NCBI RefSeq assembly: GCF_014701095.1
Contig: NZ_AP023439.1
Location: forward strand, 6,746,001-6,810,000
DNA: 64,000 bases
Reading direction: 5' to 3'
Source of the DNA: Streptomyces tuirus
GTDB taxonomy: Bacteria; Actinomycetota; Actinomycetes; Streptomycetales; Streptomycetaceae
Position numbers and translations under genes: made by a program. The notes beneath the pieces were generated by a model that was not told where the DNA came from, ran no database searches, and was given only the letters and a program-made list of their open reading frames with translations. Every line of letters begins with the position of its first letter. The first letter of the stretch is position 1. Shown in pieces: positions 29,301 to 34,700 of this stretch.

Positions 29301-31207
29301 GCGACGGCGACACCGGCAACGCCCGCCGCCTCCTCGACGACTACCTGAGCGTGCTCGACGACCTGGCCCGTGCCACCGGACCGGTCGGCGCGCTGCGAGG
29401 TCCGGGCCGGGTGCCGGAGCCGGCCGCACGCACCGACGTCGGCAGGGACACCGTCGTCGACCGGTTCGACCGGGCGGCGGACCGCGACCCGCGGCGGGTG
29501 GCACTCGTCGCCCACGGCTCGACGATGACGTTCGCCGAACTCCGCGACCGCAGCCGGGCCGTGGCGGGCGTGCTCGCCGCGCGCGGCATCGGACCGGAGA
29601 CGACCGTGGGACTCGCGATCCCGCGCTCCCTGGACTGGATCGCGGCGCTGTTCGCCGTCCTGCGGGTCGGCGCCGCGTACGTGCCGCTGGAGCTCGACCA
29701 CCCGGACGAGCGGATCGCGGCCATCGTCGACGACGCCCGCCCGGACGTGATCCTCACCGTGAGCGCGGTCTCGCCCCGGCTGAGCGGCGACCTGATCGAA
29801 CTGGACCGGCCGCTCCCCGACGCCGAGCCGTTTGTGACGTTCGCGCCGGACGACGCGGACCGGCTGCGCCACCCCGCGTACACCATCTACACCTCCGGCT
29901 CCACCGGGAAGCCCAAGGGCGTGGTGACCGAGTACGCCGGTCTCACCAACATGCTGATCAACCATCAGCGCCGGATCTTCGAGCCGGTGCTGGCCGAGCA
30001 CGGCCACCGGATCTTCCGGATCGCGCACACCGTGTCGTTCGCGTTCGACATGTCGTGGGAGGAGCTGCTGTGGCTCGCCGACGGGCATGAAGTGCACATC
30101 TGCGACGAGGAGTTGCGGCGGGACGCGCCCCGGCTGGTCGCCTACTGCCTGGAGCACGGGATCGACGTCGTCAACGTGACTCCGACCTACGCCCAGCAGC
30201 TGGTCGCCGAGGGCCTGCTCGACGACCCGGCACACCGGCCGGCGCTGGTGCTGCTCGGCGGCGAGGCCGTCACACCGACGCTGTGGCAGCGGCTCGCCGA
30301 GACCGAGGGCACGGTCGGCTACAACCTGTACGGGCCCACCGAGTACACCATCAACACCCTGGGCGTCGGCACCTTCGAGTGCGAGGACCCGGTGGTGGGC
30401 GTCGCCATCGACAACACCGACGTGTACGTCCTGGATCCGTGGCTGCGGCCGCTGCCGGACGGTGTGCCCGGCGAGCTGTACGTGGCGGGCATCGGCATCG
30501 CGCGCGGCTACCTAGGGCAGCCCGCCCAGACGGCCCACCGCTTCGTCGCCTGCCCGTTCGGCGAGCCCGGCGAGCGCATGTACCGCACCGGCGACCTCGT
30601 GGTTCGCCGCCCGGACGGCAACCTGATGTACCTGGGCCGCACCGACCAGCAAGTCAAGATCCGCGGCCACCGGGTCGAACTCGGCGAGGTCGAGGCGATG
30701 TTCGCCGCGCACCCGGCGGTCCGGTTCGTCGCGGCGGTCGCCCAGCCCGACCCGCAGGTCGACGGTGCCCACCGGCTGGCCGCCTACCTGGTCCTGGACG
30801 GGGCGGAGCTGGCGAGCGTCGCCGCCGACGTGGGCGCCGGACTGCCGGACTTCCTGCGGCCCACGCACTACGCCCAGGTCGACAGCATCCCGCTGACGGT
30901 GAACGGGAAGGCTGACACCAAGGCGCTGCCCGAGGCCAAGCCACTGGGCGCGCTGACCACGGCGGGGGAGCGGGGCCCGCAGACCGAGACCGAGACCGTG
31001 GTGTGCGAGTACTTCGCCGAGGCACTGGATCTCGACGACGACGAGGTGAGCGCGGTGGGCGACTTCGTGGCCCTGGGGGGACACTCCATGCTGGCGGTGC
31101 GGCTGGTCGGGCTGCTCCGCCGCGAGTACGGTCCCGTGATCACCATCCGCGATCTGTTCACCCTGCGAACCCCGGAAGCGATTGCCCGCCACCTCGATGA
31201 CAACTGA
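20306..31207 (+). CDS. cchH: coelichelin non-ribosomal peptide synthetase (three modules)
   Basis: Giant NRPS of 3633 aa that assembles the tetrapeptide coelichelin from three modules. Approximate order: N-terminal stub 1-135; A1 140-640, PCP1 (Ser 679), E1 (HHVIVDGVSW near 848); C2 1190-1610 (HHIIADG near 1325), A2 1620-2120, PCP2 (Ser 2174), E2 (HHLAVDAVSW near 2344); C3 2610-3030, A3 3045-3540, PCP3 (Ser near 3594). There is no thioesterase. Pocket residues read by alignment to GrsA are DINYWGGIGK (A1), DFWNIGMVHK (A2) and DMENLGLINK (A3), which I recognise as hfOrn, Thr and hOrn codes of coelichelin. The two E domains fit D-hfOrn and D-allo-Thr. C3 lacks the catalytic second His. ATG at 20306, after an iron box. 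Confidence 0.96.
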   Translation: MMEPRARLALLSPTRLADVRRRIGDYPDRTITEACAIGLSYWATGRSPEGIDLTPGTLFADVLGWVDNGGAAPTGWEISPDGRGITVPDGVPPEDAQLALDDLADFPDRPLGTVGPSSVAARLRTLAEWNDNRADRDRPTIVEMFRAQASARPDAVAVVDEHRSLTYRQVADFSSQLAHHLLTRGLGSEQVVGISLSRSADMVVGLLAVLQAGCAFVPLDPQWPAARRAVVIEDARVVVQLNASGEHDPAEPDAVAVDFGDWRYDAYPTDGTGVTALGDALAYVIFTSGSTGRPKGAMIRHEAISERLFWQVNEILGFGHDDASLFKAPLSFDISINEIFLPLVCGGRLVVLRPGGERDPHHLLSVIAEQRVTFTYLVSSMLDVLLEMAGDSGRLDSLRHVWCGGEVLTPELYERFRTKLDNIPLYHGYGPAETTIGVSHVIYRGAAERLSTSIGKANPNTQLYVLDDELRPVPVGVGGELYVGGFLLGRGYVGAPGLTASRFVANPFANDGSRLYRTGDLARFAPDGSLDFLGRADNQIKIRGMRLEIEDVEAGLAEHPGVRHTCVVAKKNAAGGTYLIGYVIPAGRAGLRADEVKAWAGAHMVEYMVPAHIVVMEEFPLTANGKLDRNALPEPTSQAGPLVHPATDDERAVCAAVAEVLRLEEVGVDQDFFQLGGDSILAISLLSALRERGLHVTARQIFTHGTVGALAAVASREDVSTVDHADVATGTVVGSPIVQWLGETTDAVDGFVQSVVLNTPADLTADGLDAILTALVTRHDMLRAKLVRGSRWSFDIPDADRAEPCWQLSDRPIDDCVALATDTLDPTGGVMLRAVWRPEARQLVLVAHHVIVDGVSWRVLMEDLATAWRQFSTGRPVELPPVGTSFRRWTQLLERAAFDADSSAYRRPLPGEDRPLARRALAATDTVANERLRTFTVGPDVTAALLNEIPAKFHAGVNDVLLTALAVALARHRRDLGQDQTFAHIELEGHGREGQFVAGSAGFEPELSRTVGWFTTLFPVTVDPGTATDFTTPEYLTAALKAVKEDLARVPDNGVSYGALRYLTHSEFDAPAPQVLFNYLGRFAAGAPGDWQLAGTTGQLGEKRDPRMRLPRALEFNAIAEPDASGAYELVTTVSWPDGLFTDADITALGDYFRTALTGLAALDQGGHSPSDFPLIPLTQADVDALDGPALRDVLPLTPLQEGLYFHSVFDDDSAGAYVEQQLLTLDGEVDADRLAAAATRLLALFPNLAARFTALADGRVVSVLQSGVEAPFTTLDRPGFTDEEIRDLAERDRRAGFDLATGPLMRYTLIRSGSGRYVLVQTVHHIIADGWSVPPMLRALLAEYHAPGTVHPVGGFADYVHWLAGRDADESDLVWREELAGLPGPSLIAEGHTPSDRFADTSMAPGEDIDTAVREAGVPLSVAVHSAWAVTLGGLLQGRDVVFGSTVSGRDAEVPGIGDMVGLFINTIPVRARWAPETTAADLLTSVRDHQSTVLPHQHVSLARIGRQAGAGSLFDTLVVFDVATDLTALRTPGDTLTITDLVNEGAPHYPLTLVVERAPDGRPRFNLIYDGELLRETTARSILHTFSRTLTGLLAHPDTPVDELAAGAERRPAPITPTTLGALFDTAARRDPAATAVTQCGLDGATRSLTYGELSDAKNDLASALRAAGVGPGKRVAVAVPRSLEQVVALVAIVGAGGAYVPLDLAYPDERLEYILADAAPQVVLVDRDQRDRFTDLLARAGVPARVLVQGEEPPAARTEPAPEPDWHTPAYVIYTSGSTGRPKGVVVPHSSVVALLANTRPDMGFGPRDVWVQFHSFSFDFAVWELWGALAHGGELLVPEYGLTRSPVDFHRLVRERGVTVLNQTPSAFYQFIEADRLAGEPLPALRRIIFGGEALDLGRLRGWVERHGTAAPELVNMYGITETTVHVTHRVLTDADFGPADDVSPIGGPIPGLVTYLLDDRLRPVPPGREGAIYVAGDQVSLGYLGRPGLTAGRFVANPFTADGSRMYHTGDLAIRTLDGELVFTGRADDQVQLKGFRIELGEVESAIRALDGVTDVAVTVADTGDHLVAHVVGDVPSDLRARLSSRLPVHMVPGQVLTLEALPLTINGKLDRKALAKRPLRGAGNCATSHNAPADEHSALATLVEIFTQTLPGSDVTADTDFFRAGGDSIIAITVVNRARAQGLPIAPRDVFLLKTPRALAEHLGTSTLQAAPETTHREDGPLPPTPIILRQRELGGSLTGFAQARTLQALEGTGHADAVRAANALVAAHPALRLKLRTEHGVWTLRTEPARDITVVRPDTTDATAVANEAARQLDPESGEVIAFAWLESSSTLVVTVHHLAVDAVSWLILLDDLATALRGEPLAPPTTSYAEYAEALTLRATQDLDDLGHWITTLQAPELLPYTGALHRTTVVLDPDVSDGVTRTAPAALGVGLTELLCGVLRTALTHIQPSPGDLAIDLERHGRVPVLEQHDYTRTVGWFTAIAPVRLTAHTDPVAAAREVAERQPDERGHVAYGRLRYLNPQTAPLLTARPQVLFNYLGRGSESQALQLTGGDQGSPYAVEVNAWTDEATGSLLAEFVLAEGVPDAITEHWRGALKHLADAATTAERTAPVTPLQRGLFFQAQLAGTAGHYVAQNWFTFDRRLDTGALAEAMAHVIARHPVVGAGFGTDEDGNPVQVLRAGRRVDVRTVALSTDAEVDALRARDRDTGFDPGEPPLIRLTVVHLPGDRDGLLLSYHLLLWDGWSREIVLRDLFDAYRAVLAGEPLDPTPATPSFEEYARALDARDPAPSERFWADHLAALPGPTLLAGPAPSFSDDLPSALVHTLSAEQSALVRETARVHGVTLNSVLTGAFGLLLGAHTGRADAVFGVTVSGRDGEGRSGIVGVLLNTVPMWTRARPDDPVGAYLSAVQSARVDAMEHEHLGLGEIQRASGHDTLFDNLFVLQNFLDMDAFAEMNTRHGITSVKADDSTHYPFTWVVTPGDRLTVKLEYRDGDTGNARRLLDDYLSVLDDLARATGPVGALRGPGRVPEPAARTDVGRDTVVDRFDRAADRDPRRVALVAHGSTMTFAELRDRSRAVAGVLAARGIGPETTVGLAIPRSLDWIAALFAVLRVGAAYVPLELDHPDERIAAIVDDARPDVILTVSAVSPRLSGDLIELDRPLPDAEPFVTFAPDDADRLRHPAYTIYTSGSTGKPKGVVTEYAGLTNMLINHQRRIFEPVLAEHGHRIFRIAHTVSFAFDMSWEELLWLADGHEVHICDEELRRDAPRLVAYCLEHGIDVVNVTPTYAQQLVAEGLLDDPAHRPALVLLGGEAVTPTLWQRLAETEGTVGYNLYGPTEYTINTLGVGTFECEDPVVGVAIDNTDVYVLDPWLRPLPDGVPGELYVAGIGIARGYLGQPAQTAHRFVACPFGEPGERMYRTGDLVVRRPDGNLMYLGRTDQQVKIRGHRVELGEVEAMFAAHPAVRFVAAVAQPDPQVDGAHRLAAYLVLDGAELASVAADVGAGLPDFLRPTHYAQVDSIPLTVNGKADTKALPEAKPLGALTTAGERGPQTETETVVCEYFAEALDLDDDEVSAVGDFVALGGHSMLAVRLVGLLRREYGPVITIRDLFTLRTPEAIARHLDDN
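26681..26727 (+). repeat. dispersed repeat inserted in frame inside cchH
   Basis: The linker between A2 and PCP2 carries AGGGGCGCGGGGAACTGCGC followed by GACAAGCCACAACGCACCCG. This matches the 66-bp intergenic repeat at 32.9-33.3 kb over roughly 45 bp with few changes. It is read as RGAGNCATSHNAPA (about residues 2126-2140), an in-frame addition in a flexible linker. Confidence 0.75.
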
Positions 31208-32897
31208 CACCCAGCGGCCCCGCCACGGGGCCGCGATCCTCCGGACGGCCCTGCGCCGCAACGTCGGCGCCATGGCCTGGGGCACCCTCCTCATGGGCCT
31301 CTACCAGGCCGGCGAGACGGCCTTCCCCATCGCGCTCGGCCTGATCGTCGAGCACACGATGCGGGACGGCCGCAGCCTCCAGGCGCTCGCCGTGTCGATC
31401 GCCGCCCTGGCCGTGATCATCACGACGGTGTCGCTGTCGTGGCGGTTCGGCATGCGCATCCTGCAGAAGGCCAACACGACCGAGGCACACCGCTGGCGGG
31501 TGAAGGTCGCGGCGTGCGGGCTGCAGCCCGTGGCCCGGGACGTCGACCTCAAGTCCGGCGAGGTGCTGACCATCGCCACCGAGGACGCCGACCAGACCGC
31601 CGACATCATCGAGGTGGTGCCGCTGCTCGTCAGCTCGCTGGTCGCGGTGCTGGTCGCGGCGGTCGCCCTGGGCCTTGCGGACATCCGGCTCGGGCTGCTG
31701 GTGATCGTGGGCACCGTCGCGATCCTGTCGGTCCTCAGCGTGATGTCCAAGCGGATCGGCAGCAGCACCCAGGAGCAACAGGCCCGGGTGGCGCGGGCGG
31801 GTGCGAAGGTCGCCGACCTGATCACCGGCCTGCGTCCGCTGCACGGCTTCGGCGGCAACCACGCCGCGTTCCGGTCCTACCGGGAGGTCAGCACGGAGGC
31901 GAAGCGCCAGTCGATCACCGTCGCCAAGGTGAACGGCGCCTACGCGGGTACCGCCCTGGCCCTCAACGCGGTCCTCGCCGGCGCCGTGACCCTGACGGCG
32001 GGCTGGCTGGCGTTCGAGGGCCGGATCACCATCGGTGAACTCGTCATGGCCGTGGGACTGGCGCAGTTCATCATGGAACCGCTCAAGCTGTTCTCCGAGA
32101 TGCCCAAGTACGTGATGATCGCGCGGGCCTCGGCCGAGCGGATGGCCCTGGTGCTGTCGGCCCCGCCGGTCATGACCCCGGGCTCCGAACGCCCCTCCGA
32201 GGGCGGCGACCTGGAGATCGACGGCGTCCGCCACGGCACGCTGACGTATCTGAAGTTCCAGGTGAAGGCGGGGGAGTTCGTCGCCATCGCCCCCTACCAG
32301 CCCCGCGCGGCGGCCGACCTCGCCGCCGTCCTGGCCGTGCGCGTCCCGCCCGCCGCGTACGAGGGCACGGTACGGATCGGCGGCAAGGACCTGGCGGACC
32401 TCTCCGTCGAGGCGGTCCGCGAGCACCTGCTGGTCAACCCGTACGACGGGGAGATCTTCGCGGGCACCCTCCGCACGAACATCGACCCGTCGGGCACCAG
32501 CCGCACGGTGCCCGAGGCGGTCGAGGCCTCCATGCTGACCGACGTCGTGGCCCTGCACCGCGAGGGCCTGGACTACGGCGTCCGCGACCGGGGCGCCAAC
32601 CTCTCCGGAGGCCAGCGCCAACGCCTCTCCCTGGCACGCGCCCTGGCCGCCGACACCGACGTCCTCGTCCTGCACGACCCGACGACGGCGGTGGACGCGG
32701 TCACAGAACAACTCGTCGCCCGCAACGTGGCGAAGCTGCGCCGGGGCCGCACGACGATCGTGATCACCAGCAGCCCGGCCTTCCTGGACGCGGCAGACCG
32801 GGTCCTCGTCCTCGACGACGGCACGATCACAGCAGAGGACACCCACCGCAACCTGCTGACGAGTGACGAGGCCTACTGCCAGGCGGTCGCACGGTAA
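31197..32897 (+). CDS. cchI: ABC exporter half-transporter with degenerate ATP site
   Basis: Half-exporter of 566 aa. The transmembrane domain (about 20-300) is normal, but the NBD has lost its nucleotide-handling residues. The Walker A region reads APYQPRAAAD without the Lys (about 363-372), Walker B/catalytic Glu reads VLVLHDPTT instead of LLLLDEPTS (about 489), and the H-loop His is replaced in VITSSP (about 521). The signature LSGGQRQR (about 469) is perfect. This is the exact complement of CchG, so the two probably form a heterodimer with one working site. The ATG at 31197 overlaps the cchH stop; an in-frame TTG at 31182 is an alternative. Confidence 0.9.
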   Translation: MTTDTQRPRHGAAILRTALRRNVGAMAWGTLLMGLYQAGETAFPIALGLIVEHTMRDGRSLQALAVSIAALAVIITTVSLSWRFGMRILQKANTTEAHRWRVKVAACGLQPVARDVDLKSGEVLTIATEDADQTADIIEVVPLLVSSLVAVLVAAVALGLADIRLGLLVIVGTVAILSVLSVMSKRIGSSTQEQQARVARAGAKVADLITGLRPLHGFGGNHAAFRSYREVSTEAKRQSITVAKVNGAYAGTALALNAVLAGAVTLTAGWLAFEGRITIGELVMAVGLAQFIMEPLKLFSEMPKYVMIARASAERMALVLSAPPVMTPGSERPSEGGDLEIDGVRHGTLTYLKFQVKAGEFVAIAPYQPRAAADLAAVLAVRVPPAAYEGTVRIGGKDLADLSVEAVREHLLVNPYDGEIFAGTLRTNIDPSGTSRTVPEAVEASMLTDVVALHREGLDYGVRDRGANLSGGQRQRLSLARALAADTDVLVLHDPTTAVDAVTEQLVARNVAKLRRGRTTIVITSSPAFLDAADRVLVLDDGTITAEDTHRNLLTSDEAYCQAVAR

Positions 32898-32929
32898 CGC
32901 TTCAAGGGGGCCAGGGGTACACGCTGTGA

Positions 32930-33285
32930 GGGGCGCGGGGAACTGCGCGATCAACCCCCACGCACCCGCACCCGACAACGGTGCTGCACGCGAAAGGGGC
33001 GCGGGGAACTGCGCGATCAACCCCCACGCACCCGCACTCGACAACGGTGCTGGACGCGAAAGGGGCGCGGGGAACTGCGCGACCAGCCCCCACGCACCGG
33101 CACTCGACAACGGTGCTGGACGGGAAAGGGGCGCGGGGAACGGCGCGATCACCGGAAGGGGGCGCGGGGAACGGCGCGATCACTCCCCACGCACCCGCAC
33201 CCGACAACGGCGCTGCACGCGAAAGGGGCGCGGGGAACTGCGCGACCAGCCCCCACGCCCCCGCACCCGACAACGGCGCTACGCG
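32930..33285 (+). repeat. tandem array of six 66-bp repeats
   Basis: The spacer between convergent cchI and cchJ is a repeat array. Units begin GGGGCGCGGGGAAC at 32930, 32996, 33062, 33128, 33159 and 33225: a strict 66-bp period except that the fourth unit is cut to 31 bp. Each unit continues with TGCGCGAYCARCCCCCACGC and ACCCGCACYCGACAACGGYG. Single copies lie at 14.2 kb and inside cchH. No coding function is likely; it may serve as a terminator or be a passive repeat. Confidence 0.9.
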
Positions 33286-34385
33286 CGGAGCGCCCAGCCC
33301 ACATCCCTGAGCAACGCATGACGCCACCCCGCCCGGTCATGCCCCGACGCCGACCGCGACACCCGCACGGTCGCCCCGGCCCGCTCCACCAGCCCCTCGG
33401 TCACCTCACAGTGGGCCAGCATCCGGTCCTCATGCTCCCCGACATCGAACGCGACCCGAAGCCCCGACAGATCCATCCCCGCCCGCAGCCGCTCGGCGAT
33501 CACACCCCCCACCGAACCCCCCAACGGATCAGCCGCCCGCAGGGCACCCGGAGTCCACCAGAACGACCCCGACTGACACGCCACCCGCGTCACCAGCTCG
33601 GGAAACTCCAGCGCCGCGTACACCGCACTCAGCCCCCCGAGACTCTGCCCGGCCACCACCAGCCGCTCCGGATCGGCGGGCACGCCCGACTCCGCCACCA
33701 GCGGCAGCAGTTCGTCCCGCACCGTCTCCCACAGCTCGGGCCGGCAGGTGAACTCGGCGGCCCGGTCCTTGGCGGGCAGGAAGACCAGCGTGACCGGCGG
33801 CACCTCACCCGCCGCCACCGCCGAGTCGAACGCGGTCACGGCCGGATGCAGATGGAGCCAGTCGTCGCCGTCGAGCAGCAGTACCACCGGCCCACCGCCC
33901 CCCGCCGGATGAACCCGCACGGTCCGCCGCCCGCCCAGCCGCTCACTGGCCCAGCGGATCCGCGTCCGCGGCAGGGGCAGCACCGCGTCCGCCCCGAGGA
34001 CGGGCCAGTGCGGCTGCTCCGGGGCGTCCGGGGTCGCGGCGATGGACCGTTCGCCGCCCGCCCCGGCCGGGTTGAACGGGTCGGCATGGAAGACGTCCCC
34101 CATCACGAACCGGTACGTCACCCGCAGCCGTTCGGGCATGCGCACCTCGGCATACCAGCAGTCGCTGTCCTGCCAGCGGCGCAGGGCGACCGGCTCCGAC
34201 CAGCTCTCGAACTCGACGGTCACCGGCGACGACCCGCGCCACAGGAACAGGGTCACCCAACCGCCGCCCTCGGCGGGCACCGACGAGGGCGCCCCCACAG
34301 CGGCCCAGAACGCGGAACTGCCGGGCGCGCCCGGCAGCCCGAACCCGGCGAACGCGTCCCGACTGCCGGCCGCGGTCACACGCAT
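33279..34385 (-). CDS. cchJ: siderophore esterase-like hydrolase (enterochelin esterase family)
   Basis: Alpha/beta hydrolase of about 368 aa related to Fes/IroE. An N-terminal beta-sandwich (about 1-125) precedes the hydrolase domain with nucleophile elbow VVAGQSLGGLSA and a late His in SASGHDRAGW. CchH lacks a thioesterase, so CchJ is the in-cluster candidate for releasing the peptide from PCP3 or for hydrolysing the siderophore after uptake; sequence alone does not decide. The ATG at 34385 has AAGGAGA upstream and is preferred to an upstream ATG at 34415. It is divergent from cchK, sharing an iron box. Confidence 0.9.
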   Translation of the reverse strand: MRVTAAGSRDAFAGFGLPGAPGSSAFWAAVGAPSSVPAEGGGWVTLFLWRGSSPVTVEFESWSEPVALRRWQDSDCWYAEVRMPERLRVTYRFVMGDVFHADPFNPAGAGGERSIAATPDAPEQPHWPVLGADAVLPLPRTRIRWASERLGGRRTVRVHPAGGGGPVVLLLDGDDWLHLHPAVTAFDSAVAAGEVPPVTLVFLPAKDRAAEFTCRPELWETVRDELLPLVAESGVPADPERLVVAGQSLGGLSAVYAALEFPELVTRVACQSGSFWWTPGALRAADPLGGSVGGVIAERLRAGMDLSGLRVAFDVGEHEDRMLAHCEVTEGLVERAGATVRVSRSASGHDRAGWRHALLRDVGWALRA

Positions 34386-34432
34386 GAGCGTCTCCTTGTG
34401 AGAGGGAAGGGGCAAAGGCTAAGCTCCGTCAA

Positions 34433-34451
34433 TTAGGCGAGCCTAACCTAA
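34433..34451. promoter_or_regulatory. iron box shared by cchJ and cchK
   Basis: TTAGGCGAGCCTAACCTAA matches the consensus at 16 of 19 positions and sits in the 94-bp divergent spacer, 48 bp from the cchJ start and 29 bp from the cchK start, so it can control both directions. Confidence 0.88.
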
Positions 34452-34479
34452 TCTTGACCCCTTCGAGGAGGCACGACGC

Positions 34480-34692
34480 ATGAGCACCAACCCCTTCGAC
34501 GACACCGAAGGCCGGTTCCTCGTCCTGGTGAACGACGAGGGCCAGCACTCCCTCTGGCCGTCCTTCGCCGAGGTCCCCGGGGGATGGACGATCGCCTTCG
34601 CCGAGAACACCCGCGAGGCATGCCTGGAGTACGTCGAGACCCACTGGACGGACCTGCGCCCCCGGTCCCTCGCAGCGTCCCAGGACGCCTGA
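34480..34692 (+). CDS. cchK: MbtH-like NRPS accessory protein
   Basis: A 70-aa MbtH-family protein with the signature NPFDD, VLVNDEGQHSLWPSFAEVP and GW, which binds adenylation domains and supports their folding or activity; its partner here should be CchH. The ATG at 34480 follows GAGGAGGCACG. It directly follows an iron box and precedes the amidohydrolase with an 8-bp gap, so it heads a probable operon cchK-amidohydrolase-GNAT. Confidence 0.96.
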   Translation: MSTNPFDDTEGRFLVLVNDEGQHSLWPSFAEVPGGWTIAFAENTREACLEYVETHWTDLRPRSLAASQDA

Positions 34693-34700
34693 CACCGCCG

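Noticed and set aside
27169..30090. Very long alternative frames across cchH on both strands
   Set aside because: Arg/Pro/Gly-rich shadow frames; all NRPS core motifs are in the cchH frame.
32930..33285. Possible CRISPR array at the 66-bp repeats
   Set aside because: Units are contiguous with no unique spacers, and no cas genes were seen.
32863..33321. Frames encoding repeated RGAGNCATSPHAPA-like peptide in the cchI-cchJ spacer
   Set aside because: Simple translation of the 66-bp DNA repeat; all three frames are open, which reflects base composition and not selection.
34433..34451. Zur or FurA box instead of an iron box
   Set aside because: The TTAGG/CCTAA palindrome matches the DmdR/IdeR type, and all linked genes are siderophore genes.
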